Shown: one piece after another, positions 1 to 7,509 of the stretch
How positions within the stretch are numbered: the first letter of the stretch is position 1
How the letters are laid out: each line of letters opens with the position of its first letter
Source of the DNA: Paenibacillus lupini
GTDB taxonomy: Bacteria > Bacillota > Bacilli > Paenibacillales > Paenibacillaceae
DNA: 64,000 nt
Assembly (NCBI RefSeq): GCF_011761355.1
Contig: NZ_JAASRW010000007.1
Coordinates: 248,001 to 312,000 of the forward strand
Reading direction: 5' to 3'
Program-made: the position numbers and the translations under genes
The notes under the pieces: generated by a model
What the model was told of the DNA's origin: nothing
What the model saw: the letters and a program-made list of their open reading frames with translations, nothing else
The model's database searches: none

Positions 1-1
1 C

Positions 2-70
2 AACATCATTGTCGATCTTGGGAAGCTGGATCATTACATGCGGCTTAATGGCATTATTGATGCCAATTGA
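2..70 (+). CDS. 3' end of an unidentified gene (partial)
   Basis: An open frame runs in from the window edge and stops at TGA 68-70, ending in GIIDAN. Only 22 codons are visible, too few to name a family. It is followed after 26 nt by a glycosyltransferase gene on the same strand, so it may be the preceding gene of a glycan operon. That role is inferred from position only. Confidence 0.45.
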   Translation, partial: NIIVDLGKLDHYMRLNGIIDAN

Positions 71-96
71 GACCCTAAAATACAGGAGGATACAGA

Positions 97-1269
97 ATGA
101 ATATCCTGATTTGGTCTAATCAATTCTCCATTGGCGGCGGAATGAGACTGCTATTCAACTTGACGGCAGCTATTGCCCGCCAGCCTGGGGTAGAACGAGT
201 TAGACTGGTAGTCGCTCCTAATTCGCAGCTTCGTAATTATGTGGAGCTCCAAAAAATCGGTAATATTGAGATTTGCTACAATATTTTCCCTATCAACCAT
301 CCCGAGTGCAGTCACTTACTTGCAAATATGAACGTAGTTTACTTTTTCTGGCCTCATACGGAGCAATTTCAAGCCATCGACCGGCCAACGGTCTGTACCT
401 TTCACGACACAACGATCTTTGACTTCGTACCACCCTTCATGAAAGGCGATGAGTTATCGTTTCACTGGAGACTGTCTAAGAAATGGATTGATCATACTTC
501 ATCGGTTGTCGTATCGTCGGAGCATGTCAAAAACAGGTTGATTGCACATTTCGGCAATCGTTCTGAGCTTGCTTATGTGATTCCGCATGCGATAACCCCA
601 ATCGCTAACACGTATAGTCGGAGGGTCTCTCCAGAACTTGCTTCGAGAATTCCTTCCGACTATATCATCTATCCGTCGAACACTTCACCGCATAAAAACC
701 ACAATAATCTATTAATGGGATTCGCCAAGTCAAAGGCCAAAAGAAAATACCCGTTAGTCTTAACCGGGTACTTGACAGACAAAATGCGTATTCCATTCCC
801 TGACAGCACTTCAGAAGTGAACTGGATCCCTACGCTTGTATCTACAATGAAACGGACAGGGCTTAGGCTGGACCGGCAAGTGTATCCTCTAGGTTTTGTT
901 GGTGATCACGACATCCCGGCATTGATTAAAAATGCAAAAGCACTTATTATGCCAAGTCTTTCAGAAGGCGGAGGAAGCTATCCGGTTGAAGAGGCATTAC
1001 GTCTAGGCACGCCAGTGCTATGCTCGGATATTCCCGTCATGCGGGAGCATCTGTCCAGACACAGCGCCAAGATCGCTTGGTTCGATCCGCATAACCCGGA
1101 TTCCATTGCTGATGCCCTCGACCGTTTGTTTGATGACTATGACAGCTATAAATTTTCCGCCCTCCATGGGGTCCATGATGCTACACAAACCTGGGACGAT
1201 ATCGCCAAACAATATATCGAAGTATTCCGTATCACCTTCTGGCGCTACTACGGTAAGATTTTGTACTAA
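97..1269 (+). CDS. Glycosyltransferase, GT4-like (GT-B fold)
   Basis: This 390-residue protein resembles cytoplasmic GT4-family transferases that move a sugar from a nucleotide-sugar donor to a growing glycan. The C-terminal half shows the family signature: YPSNTSPHKNH near residue 190, and PSLSEGGGSYPVEEAL near 290 with the spaced acidic residues (E-x7-E type) that bind the donor. No signal peptide or membrane segment is visible. The start is ATG 97 with CAGGAGG ten bases upstream. It ends only 3 nt from the stop of the convergent glycosyltransferase on the minus strand. With the following perosamine-type genes it suggests assembly of a surface polysaccharide or S-layer glycan. Donor and acceptor cannot be read from sequence. 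Confidence 0.85.
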   Translation: MNILIWSNQFSIGGGMRLLFNLTAAIARQPGVERVRLVVAPNSQLRNYVELQKIGNIEICYNIFPINHPECSHLLANMNVVYFFWPHTEQFQAIDRPTVCTFHDTTIFDFVPPFMKGDELSFHWRLSKKWIDHTSSVVVSSEHVKNRLIAHFGNRSELAYVIPHAITPIANTYSRRVSPELASRIPSDYIIYPSNTSPHKNHNNLLMGFAKSKAKRKYPLVLTGYLTDKMRIPFPDSTSEVNWIPTLVSTMKRTGLRLDRQVYPLGFVGDHDIPALIKNAKALIMPSLSEGGGSYPVEEALRLGTPVLCSDIPVMREHLSRHSAKIAWFDPHNPDSIADALDRLFDDYDSYKFSALHGVHDATQTWDDIAKQYIEVFRITFWRYYGKILY

Positions 1270-1272
1270 TCG

Positions 1273-3180
1273 TTAGCTGATACGTCCAATAATAGCTGCG
1301 TAATCAGCAGCAACATCCGCCCAGCTCCTTTGCAGAAGACCGCCGGAAGCGGCCTTCTGCTGAGGAACAACCGACTTCCCTTCCATATATAATCTGGCGA
1401 TTGCACCAGACATCTCGATCGGATTCAGCGGATCAAACGTTGCAAAGCTGCTCATATCCGGAATAACCTCTTGAACGACTGACAGCCTTCCGAAGGAGAC
1501 TGGCGTATCCATGAGCAGTGATTCTACGATCGGGAACGGACAGCTGCCTTCGAACAAGGTTGGAACAATGACACCATTTGCATATTTGTACAAAGACGGT
1601 AAATCCGCTGATGGGATACGTCCCATAAAGATGATGGATGACCGTGTTTGAGCATCTCCAATAACGTTAAGTGCAGCCGTTATTTCCTGCTGCCTAGGAC
1701 GATTGTTCAAATCATCGGTAAATACAAGCTTTAATCCGGATGCTCTGCCAAGATCAGTCAGACGGAACCGGTGGAAGGCATCGATTAAGCGCTCATGATT
1801 TTTATGAAGGCGAATAACCGAAGGAAAGGTAAGATACGGGCCAAACAGATTATATTTGGATCTGAATTCGAGTTCCGTCCTGCTTCCGAAGGACGTATAT
1901 TCCTCATGAGGTGCAGCAAAACGGACCACTTCCGTCTGATGAACGGGAAGGCTGAGGAACGACAGTCCTTCATGATTGCGGATATATTCAGAATCAAATA
2001 CAACAATTGCTGCATTCTTCGTAATCTTTTCGGCTAAGGAATGGATGTATTGATAATGGTCCATATCTTTCGCATACAGATTCGGGAAATGCAAGTACAC
2101 CAGATCATGCAGACAAACGATATAAGGCCTTTGCAAATATTGGGCTAGCCCCATTCCGACATACGGTACGATCCACACATCAGCAGGAACAGTCTGATTA
2201 ATAGTCTCCATACTATCCGAATGGTAAAGGCGAATACGATCGGAATATACTGCTCTCAAGCCAGAGAAGATCGTTTCTGTCTCCCGATAATTGGCTTCCG
2301 TTGTTGCGACATGCAGTGTATAGCTATTCTCCAGCGCTAAAAGCCCTTCAGTCAATCGTACAATAAATCGGCCAATTCCTTCGCCATCCATGGCGATTTG
2401 TGATCCGAAGCATAGGAAGATACCGATATTCTTATTGCCATTTTTTCCTCCTGCAGCAGTCCTTGGCATTGGCATGTTTGCTGCTCTCAGTAAGCTTTGT
2501 ACTTCCTCCGTTACCAATAATCTTGCGAGTAATCCGTGTCTTGGCATACCTTGATTAACGGCCATGAGCTCATAATTTACTCGTGCTGCATCCGGCTCCC
2601 GATATAGCAGCTGCGCATAAATACCATGAATGTAATCAAGTGTATGAGCTGGGTACAAAGATTGAATGATAAAGGCCGCAGTATTCCGATCTCCGGAAGG
2701 CTGCCTCATAAAGATTTGTTCTGCTTCGCTGCTTTGAACCAAGGAAGCTGCCATGGATACTCTTGGCATGCCGGATTCAAGCCTCTGTTTATGATCATAA
2801 AAACCATTGGCATCCGGTTCACGCTGTAAGATCTGACGATACATCTCCCAGATGAAGTCTTCGTTATCCAGTCTGAATATAAAATGGAACCACTCGATAA
2901 TACGGCTTCCTTCCAGCAGACTTCCCCGTACTCTCGTGTTATTTGCTCGTAACCGCGCTATATCTTCCGCCGGTATAGTGACGACATGAGGATCTGGTGT
3001 CTGGGCTTCTAAGGCCGCTCCCGACTTTTTCTTCCTTCTGCCTGTTTTCTTGCCGCGTAGTCGTCTTTTCCCTTTTCTTCTGGACAGCTTTTTGGGCTTT
3101 CCACTTTTCCGTCGTTTACTTCGTGCCAGTCGGCTTCGTGTGCTGCGTTTTAACGATTTCCGTTTCTTTTTGCGCTTCAT
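1273..3180 (-). CDS. Glycosyltransferase (GT4-like) with polybasic N-terminal tail and DUF4214-like region
   Basis: The 635-residue protein has three parts. Residues 1-53 are an extraordinary tail in which about 33 of the first 52 residues are Lys or Arg. Residues about 103-225 hold two units of the kind YRQILQREPDANGFYDH / YAQLLYREPDAARVNYE, typical of DUF4214, a small helical domain often attached to glycosyltransferases and surface proteins. Residues about 250-635 form a GT4-like catalytic part with PSVIRLHKNHERL and PTLFEGSCPFPIVESLL as donor-site motifs. ATG 3180 has GGGAGG eight bases upstream, so the basic tail is translated. No membrane segment is seen. It probably acts in surface glycan assembly with its neighbours. 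The tail could bind nucleic acid, acidic phospholipid or anionic wall polymer; this is inference. Confidence 0.82.
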   Translation of the reverse strand: MKRKKKRKSLKRSTRSRLARSKRRKSGKPKKLSRRKGKRRLRGKKTGRRKKKSGAALEAQTPDPHVVTIPAEDIARLRANNTRVRGSLLEGSRIIEWFHFIFRLDNEDFIWEMYRQILQREPDANGFYDHKQRLESGMPRVSMAASLVQSSEAEQIFMRQPSGDRNTAAFIIQSLYPAHTLDYIHGIYAQLLYREPDAARVNYELMAVNQGMPRHGLLARLLVTEEVQSLLRAANMPMPRTAAGGKNGNKNIGIFLCFGSQIAMDGEGIGRFIVRLTEGLLALENSYTLHVATTEANYRETETIFSGLRAVYSDRIRLYHSDSMETINQTVPADVWIVPYVGMGLAQYLQRPYIVCLHDLVYLHFPNLYAKDMDHYQYIHSLAEKITKNAAIVVFDSEYIRNHEGLSFLSLPVHQTEVVRFAAPHEEYTSFGSRTELEFRSKYNLFGPYLTFPSVIRLHKNHERLIDAFHRFRLTDLGRASGLKLVFTDDLNNRPRQQEITAALNVIGDAQTRSSIIFMGRIPSADLPSLYKYANGVIVPTLFEGSCPFPIVESLLMDTPVSFGRLSVVQEVIPDMSSFATFDPLNPIEMSGAIARLYMEGKSVVPQQKAASGGLLQRSWADVAADYAAIIGRIS

Positions 3181-3370
3181 TGGCCTGGCCTCCCATCACT
3201 CTACTTCTTTAGATAGAGTATTGTCACGGTTAGAAAAAGAAACGGCATCAGCCCTAGCCCTCTAGGGATTTCAACCATATTTGCTGAATTAGACGCCTGT
3301 CTAGCCGGAATTGAGGCATTTTCATACCGTTTGAATATGATGTGAGTAGTGCGTAAAGGAGTCGATTGTT

Positions 3371-4048
3371 TTGTTTCACCATGCCTTGCCGAACAAAACT
3401 GTAATTATTGGTGCAGGCGGACACGCCAAAGTCATTGTAGATATCCTGCGCAGTGATCCCCATGTTGAATTGATTGGATGCATCGGCCGTGATCCTCATG
3501 CCAAAGTCCTTGGCTTGCCTGTCATTGGTGGTGACGATATTCTCCCGGAACTGCTTGAACAAGGAATTCACCATGCTTTTGTTGCGATTGGGGACAATGC
3601 CAAACGACATGCCCTTTCACTGCATCTAGAGAACCTCGGATTTGAGCTTATTAACGCCATAAGCCCGCGTGCTTATTTGGCTTCCCATGTCACGCTTGGC
3701 AAAGGGGTCGCTGTCATGCCAGGCAGTGTTATCGAGCCGGATACCCGGATTGGCTCTTATACCATCATTAATACGGGAGCGACCGTCGATCATGATGGCA
3801 ATATCGGCATAGCCTGCCATATCGCACCTGGCTGTCATCTGTCAGGAAACGTCACCGTCGGCGACGAATCATTTCTTGGCACAGGAGTTTCTGTTATTGA
3901 CGGCATGCACATTGGTGAAGGTTGTATGATCGGGGCTGGAGCAACGGTCATTCGTCCGATTCCATCCTATTCACTGGCCGTAGGAGTGCCGGCAACTGTC
4001 AAACGGACTTTACTTATTGAAAAGGAACGTGGAGGGAGGCATAATTGA
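3371..4048 (+). CDS. NeuD/PglD/PerB-type sugar O/N-acetyltransferase
   Basis: This 225-residue left-handed beta-helix acyltransferase has an N-terminal nucleotide-sugar-binding part (VIIGAGGHAKVIVDIL, residues about 10-25) and C-terminal hexapeptide repeats (about 95-205). The NTGATVDHDGNIG motif supplies the likely catalytic His near residue 140. Proteins of this type acetylate the 4-amino group of nucleotide-linked amino sugars. The start is TTG 3371, supported by AAAGGAG nine bases upstream. Its TGA stop overlaps the ATG of the aminotransferase gene (TGATG), so the two are translationally coupled. Since that aminotransferase looks like a GDP-perosamine synthase, a GDP-perosamine N-acetyltransferase role (PerB-like) is the best inference. 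A GDP-linked substrate has not been shown. Confidence 0.85.
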   Translation: MFHHALPNKTVIIGAGGHAKVIVDILRSDPHVELIGCIGRDPHAKVLGLPVIGGDDILPELLEQGIHHAFVAIGDNAKRHALSLHLENLGFELINAISPRAYLASHVTLGKGVAVMPGSVIEPDTRIGSYTIINTGATVDHDGNIGIACHIAPGCHLSGNVTVGDESFLGTGVSVIDGMHIGEGCMIGAGATVIRPIPSYSLAVGVPATVKRTLLIEKERGGRHN

Positions 4049-5163
4049 TGGACAACAAGTTTTATCCTGTTGCCGTTCCCGTGTTTAACGGAAATGAGAA
4101 AAAATATGTGATGGATTGTATCGATTCTACTTGGATTTCTTCAGCCGGAAAATATATTAATGCGTTCGAAGAAAATTTCGCCGCCTATTGCGGTACCAAA
4201 TATGCCATTTCCTGCAGTAACGGAACAACCGCACTTCATCTTGCGCTGCTGGCGTTTGGTGTTGGACCAGGTGATGAAGTGATTGTTCCAACCGTCACCT
4301 TCATCGCTACCGCTAATGCGGTTGTATACTGCGGGGCAACACCTGTCTTCATCGATTGCGAGCCGGAGACCTGGAACCTGGATCCGGAGAAGCTGGAAGG
4401 TCTCATTACGCCGCGCACGAAAGGAATAATTCCCGTTCATCTCTATGGTCACCCAGCCGATATGGATGTGGTCACAAGCATCGCTCGCAAGCATGGCTTG
4501 TTTGTTCTGGAGGATGCCGCTGAGGCACTTGGTGCAGAGTATAAAGGGAAACGAACCGGCTCACTTGGAGATATCGCGACCTTCAGCCTCTTCGGCAACA
4601 AAATCATTACAACCGGAGAAGGCGGCATGATTACGACAGACGATGAACAACTGGCAAACAAGATGCGCACTCTACGCGGCCAAGGTATTGATCCAGTTCG
4701 TAAATATTGGTTCCCGGTGGTAGGTTACAACTACCGTCTGACGAATCTGCAGGCAGCTGTTGGCTGCGCTCAACTGGAGATGGTAGATTGGCATGTCGGC
4801 GAACGTAAGAGAGTCGCTGCACTCTACCACAAGTATCTGAAGGATGAACCATCCATCACATTGCCCGTTGAGAAGCTATGGGCGAAGAACGTTTATTGGA
4901 TGTTCAGTGTTCTCCTTAATGATGCCGACGAAGAACGGCGCAATGAAGTAATGGCGCAGCTCAAGGACGACGGCATTGAGACTCGGCCATTCTTTTACCC
5001 GATGCATGTTCTTCCCCCTTATCTTGGCATGCAGCCGCATGAGCAGTTCCCTGTCGCGAATCGCATCGCTGCACAAGGCTTTAACGTTCCGACCTACGGA
5101 GGACTGACAGAGCAGGATATCGAGCATATTTGTGATCGGATTAAAGCGCGGGTACGCGGTTAG
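4048..5163 (+). CDS. per: DegT/DnrJ/EryC1/StrS aminotransferase, probable GDP-perosamine synthase
   Basis: This 371-residue PLP enzyme transfers an amino group to a 4-keto nucleotide sugar. It has DSTWISSAGKYI and SNGTTALHLALLA near the N-terminus, HLYGHPADMD in the middle, and the PLP lysine in GNKIITTGEGG at about residue 185. The whole chain reads like the RfbE/Per perosamine-synthase branch, including the STWISS and ETRPFFYPMH segments. ATG 4048 is preferred over TTG 4045 because GGAGGGAGG ends eight bases before it and it overlaps the preceding stop. Gmd, encoded about 0.85 kb away on the other strand, would supply GDP-4-keto-6-deoxymannose. Without that context a dTDP- or UDP-sugar aminotransferase would be the alternative. 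Confidence 0.85.
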   Translation: MDNKFYPVAVPVFNGNEKKYVMDCIDSTWISSAGKYINAFEENFAAYCGTKYAISCSNGTTALHLALLAFGVGPGDEVIVPTVTFIATANAVVYCGATPVFIDCEPETWNLDPEKLEGLITPRTKGIIPVHLYGHPADMDVVTSIARKHGLFVLEDAAEALGAEYKGKRTGSLGDIATFSLFGNKIITTGEGGMITTDDEQLANKMRTLRGQGIDPVRKYWFPVVGYNYRLTNLQAAVGCAQLEMVDWHVGERKRVAALYHKYLKDEPSITLPVEKLWAKNVYWMFSVLLNDADEERRNEVMAQLKDDGIETRPFFYPMHVLPPYLGMQPHEQFPVANRIAAQGFNVPTYGGLTEQDIEHICDRIKARVRG

Positions 5164-5181
5164 TTATAGATGAAAATGAAG

Positions 5182-5223
5182 AAAGCCCATTTCCTGTCCA
5201 TGAGGTCAGGAGATGGGCTTTTT
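5182..5223 (+). terminator. Rho-independent terminator after the aminotransferase gene
   Basis: AAAGCCCAT pairs with ATGGGCTTT around an inner CCTG/CAGG pair, followed by a T run. It closes the acetyltransferase-aminotransferase unit. Confidence 0.85.
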
Positions 5224-5303
5224 GGGGTTTAGAAAAAATAGCAACTCTTCTAGTCTTGTAGTGAGATGGATAGTTGCTACTCTAGCATATTTAGTGAAGT
5301 ATT

Positions 5304-5377
5304 GGCGGGAAAGCTCACTATTAGTGAGGCTTTTCGCCGTATAATTCGTTATTGGAGCTGCAAATTAATGAATAGTG
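5304..5377. repeat. 74-bp hairpin repeat, copy 1
   Basis: This copy aligns without gaps to 5823-5896, at 64 of 74 positions by eye. It starts with a hairpin (GGCGGGAAAGCTCAC / GTGAGGCTTTTCGCC around TATTA) and ends with a conserved tail (GGAGC..CAAATTA..AATAGTG). It lies in non-coding DNA between the terminator and the Fur box. The 64-codon frame crossing it has no ribosome binding site and is not called a gene. Confidence 0.7.
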
Positions 5378-5495
5378 TACTCACAAACCCTCCTCATCAA
5401 ACTATCCACAATCCCCTTCCTTGCCCAAGTCCCACTCCCTCCTGCCATTACAGCGCATAAGTAAACTCCTGTTCGCCGAATGGCATTTGTTATTT

Positions 5496-5514
5496 AATAA
5501 TGATAATCATTATC
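5496..5514. promoter_or_regulatory. Fur box (iron-responsive operator)
   Basis: AATAATGATAATCATTATC matches the classical 19-bp Fur box GATAATGATAATCATTATC at 18 of 19 positions. A repressor site of this quality normally sits in the promoter of an iron-uptake gene. Here it is followed directly by a remnant of a siderophore-binding protein, so it is a surviving promoter of a decayed iron-uptake gene. Confidence 0.85.
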
Positions 5515-5559
5515 ACATACCAAATTATAGAGAAAGTTCATCTATTCGGCAAGAGGGAA

Positions 5560-5754
5560 GTGAAAAATAGTCGTATCGAACGATGGGATGAAACCACTGC
5601 TAGACAAGCGTCATTAACGAACAGCGGTCTCTGGAAATCAATTCCGGCTGTAAAAGAAAATCATGTATACACGCTGGACAGCAAATTCAACTATGATGAT
5701 CCCATTACACTGGACCGTTTGCTTGATGAAATTGTCACCATAATGAAACGTTAA
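5560..5754 (+). pseudogene. C-terminal remnant of an iron-siderophore ABC transporter binding protein
   Basis: The frame ending at 5754 encodes about 60 residues (SRIERWDETTARQAS..., LWKSIPAVKENHVYTLD, DPITLDRLLDEIVTIMK) typical of the last part of FhuD/FepB-type binding lipoproteins. The signal peptide, lipobox and N-terminal lobe (roughly 250 residues) are missing. The open frame extends upstream to an ATG inside the Fur box, but those extra residues do not look like the family and there is no good ribosome binding site. A deletion that joined the promoter to the 3' end explains the arrangement. The left edge given here is approximate. Confidence 0.75.
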
Positions 5755-5758
5755 TAAA

Positions 5759-5803
5759 TAAAGCCCATTTCTTTTCCCTTTAAGGGAGAGGAAATGGGCT
5801 TTT
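5759..5803 (+). terminator. Terminator after the siderophore-binding-protein remnant
   Basis: AAAGCCCATTTC pairs with GGAAATGGGCTTTT around an inner TCCC/GGGA pair. It shares its outer stem with the terminator at 5182-5223. Confidence 0.85.
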
Positions 5804-5822
5804 CAACTTAATTGGATTCATC

Positions 5823-5896
5823 GGCGAAAAAGCTCACTATTAGTGAGGTTTTTCGCTGAATAATTTGTTTTTGGAGCAGCAAATTAGTAAATAGTG
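5823..5896. repeat. 74-bp hairpin repeat, copy 2
   Basis: Second copy of the element at 5304-5377, in the same orientation. Its hairpin is GGCGAAAAAGCTCAC / GTGAGGTTTTTCGCT. Several differences from copy 1 lie in the stem and keep or nearly keep pairing. Fragments of the same vocabulary (TTAGTGAGGCT) recur at about 5934-5945. The two copies flank the Fur box and pseudogene. Confidence 0.7.
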
Positions 5897-6008
5897 AGGT
5901 TTTACGCCTTCTGGATACATTTGTCCTCATTAATTAGTGAGGCTCCTTCATTAAACCCGCAAGTTTACATGAAAAAAGCTGCCTCTGCGAGACAGCCTCA
6001 TCCACCAG

Positions 6009-7124
6009 CTATTCCATATCCAAACTTACATCATAACCCAGCTTGCGCAAGTCGACTACGCGGTGAGCTTCCGCAAGGTCACCGGCAACCATCTCGCCAA
6101 CGAGATCCTGCAGACTGCTGACCGGCTGCCAACCCAGCTTGGTATTCGCTTTGGTTGGATCACCAATTAACAGCTCCACCTCAGACGGCCTGTAAAAACG
6201 CGGGTCCACTTGTACAACCTTCGTTCCTTCAGCAAGCTGAAATGTCGGATTGCTGCAGGATACAACGTAGCCGTATTCTTCCGCTCCTTGCCCTGCAAAA
6301 GCGACCTCTATTCCCGCTTCAGCAAAAGCAAGCCGTACGAACTCACGGACTTCCGTCGTTTGTCCGGTTGCGATCACATAATCCTCTGGCTCATCCTGCT
6401 GAAGAATCCTCCACATCGCGTCTACATAATCACGCGCATGACCCCAGTCGCGTTTCGCCGACAGGTTGCCAAGTGCTAACGTATCCTGTAAACCGTAAGC
6501 AATCCGGGCAACGGCACGGGTTATTTTCCGCGTCACGAAAGTCTCACCACGAACCGGGCTCTCATGATTAAACAGGATGCCGTTGCAGGCATACATGCCG
6601 TATGCTTCCCGGTAGTTCACGGTGATCCAATAGCCGTACAGCTTAGCTACCGCATAAGGGCTCCGTGGGTAAAACGGTGTTGTCTCACTTTGCGGCACGG
6701 CTTGCACCAAGCCATAAAGCTCTGAAGTCGAAGCCTGATAAATCTTTGTCTTCTCGGTTAACCCAAGAATACGAATGGCTTCCAACAGCCTTAGCGTCCC
6801 GATACCGTCAGCATTGGCCGTATATTCCGGCGAATCAAAGCTGACATGCACATGGCTCATAGCTGCCAGATTATAAATCTCGTCCGGCTGAATAAGCTGG
6901 ACTAAACGCACCAAGTTTGTGGAATCCGTCAAGTCGCCGTAATGAAGCACAAGCTTGCGCCCCTTTTGATTCGCTTCATCGGCTATACGGTCGATCCGTC
7001 CGGTATTGGCAAGCGAGCTCCGACGTCTAAGTCCATGTACGGTGTACCCTTTTGCAAGCAGAAGCTCTGCCAGATACATGCCGTCCTGCCCGGTAATCCC
7101 TGTAATGAAGGCGACCTTATTCAT
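6009..7124 (-). CDS. gmd: GDP-mannose 4,6-dehydratase
   Basis: This 371-residue extended SDR enzyme converts GDP-D-mannose to GDP-4-keto-6-deoxy-D-mannose, the precursor of GDP-fucose, GDP-rhamnose and GDP-perosamine. Near the N-terminus are TGITGQDG (NADP-binding loop) and the Arg-rich RRRSSLANTGRID segment. ASTSELYG and SPYAVAKLYGYW give the catalytic Thr/Glu and Tyr-x3-Lys. FNHESPVRGETFVTRKI is diagnostic for Gmd. Length matches E. coli Gmd. ATG 7124 is chosen because GGAGGG lies five bases upstream; ATG 7139 has no such site. The aminotransferase at 4048 is the likely next enzyme. No fcl/gmer or rmd gene is visible in the window. Confidence 0.95.
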   Translation of the reverse strand: MNKVAFITGITGQDGMYLAELLLAKGYTVHGLRRRSSLANTGRIDRIADEANQKGRKLVLHYGDLTDSTNLVRLVQLIQPDEIYNLAAMSHVHVSFDSPEYTANADGIGTLRLLEAIRILGLTEKTKIYQASTSELYGLVQAVPQSETTPFYPRSPYAVAKLYGYWITVNYREAYGMYACNGILFNHESPVRGETFVTRKITRAVARIAYGLQDTLALGNLSAKRDWGHARDYVDAMWRILQQDEPEDYVIATGQTTEVREFVRLAFAEAGIEVAFAGQGAEEYGYVVSCSNPTFQLAEGTKVVQVDPRFYRPSEVELLIGDPTKANTKLGWQPVSSLQDLVGEMVAGDLAEAHRVVDLRKLGYDVSLDME

Positions 7125-7223
7125 GGTTCCCTCCGTCATGTCATATTGAGCAGGTCAGTACCCTGCTATCTCCAATATGTTATGACAGGACAAACATCCT
7201 CGGCATCGGACAAAGAACCATTT

Positions 7224-7316
7224 TCATCCAAAATGAAAGACCGCACTTAATATAAGTACTATTGCCAGCACCACATACAAGATCAGGGATATAAGCATAG
7301 TCGTCCGTCTATTCAT
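7224..7316 (-). CDS. Candidate 30-residue single-span membrane micropeptide
   Basis: A complete short frame (ATG 7316, TGA at 7224) encodes MNRRTTMLISLILYVVLAIV plus a ten-residue tail, LILSAVFHFG. AAAGGGG lies eight bases before the ATG. The product has a positively charged N-terminus (Arg-Arg) and one hydrophobic span of about 20 residues, the shape of a small membrane protein. It lies in the divergent region between gmd and the glutamate-synthase-like gene. No family is recognised. The strong ribosome binding site and TM pattern are the only evidence. Confidence 0.5.
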   Translation of the reverse strand: MNRRTTMLISLILYVVLAIVLILSAVFHFG

Positions 7317-7454
7317 AGCATCGTCCCCTTTAGCATCATCTACGCTTTCATTATATGCGGGCGGGACATTAGCTGAGATTGTACGGCTGTTATTTTTTGT
7401 ACGTGTTTAAAAGGAGGAATAGCTGCCCGGAAGCATCCACCTCCTCCGCTGTGA

Positions 7455-7460
7455 TATAAT
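7455..7460 (+). promoter_or_regulatory. Extended -10 promoter element for the glutamate-synthase-like gene
   Basis: TGATATAAT at 7452-7460 is an extended -10 element, about 50 bp before the likely ATG 7510. A convincing -35 hexamer is not visible at the usual distance. Confidence 0.45.
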
Positions 7461-7509
7461 GGTAAGCATTCACGTTTATTTTTCTCCAGATCGGGAGGGT
7501 TTACTGTTT

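Noticed and set aside
5266..5460. 64-codon open frame crossing hairpin repeat copy 1
   Set aside because: It has no ribosome binding site, low-complexity Pro/His-rich composition, and overlaps the non-coding repeat.
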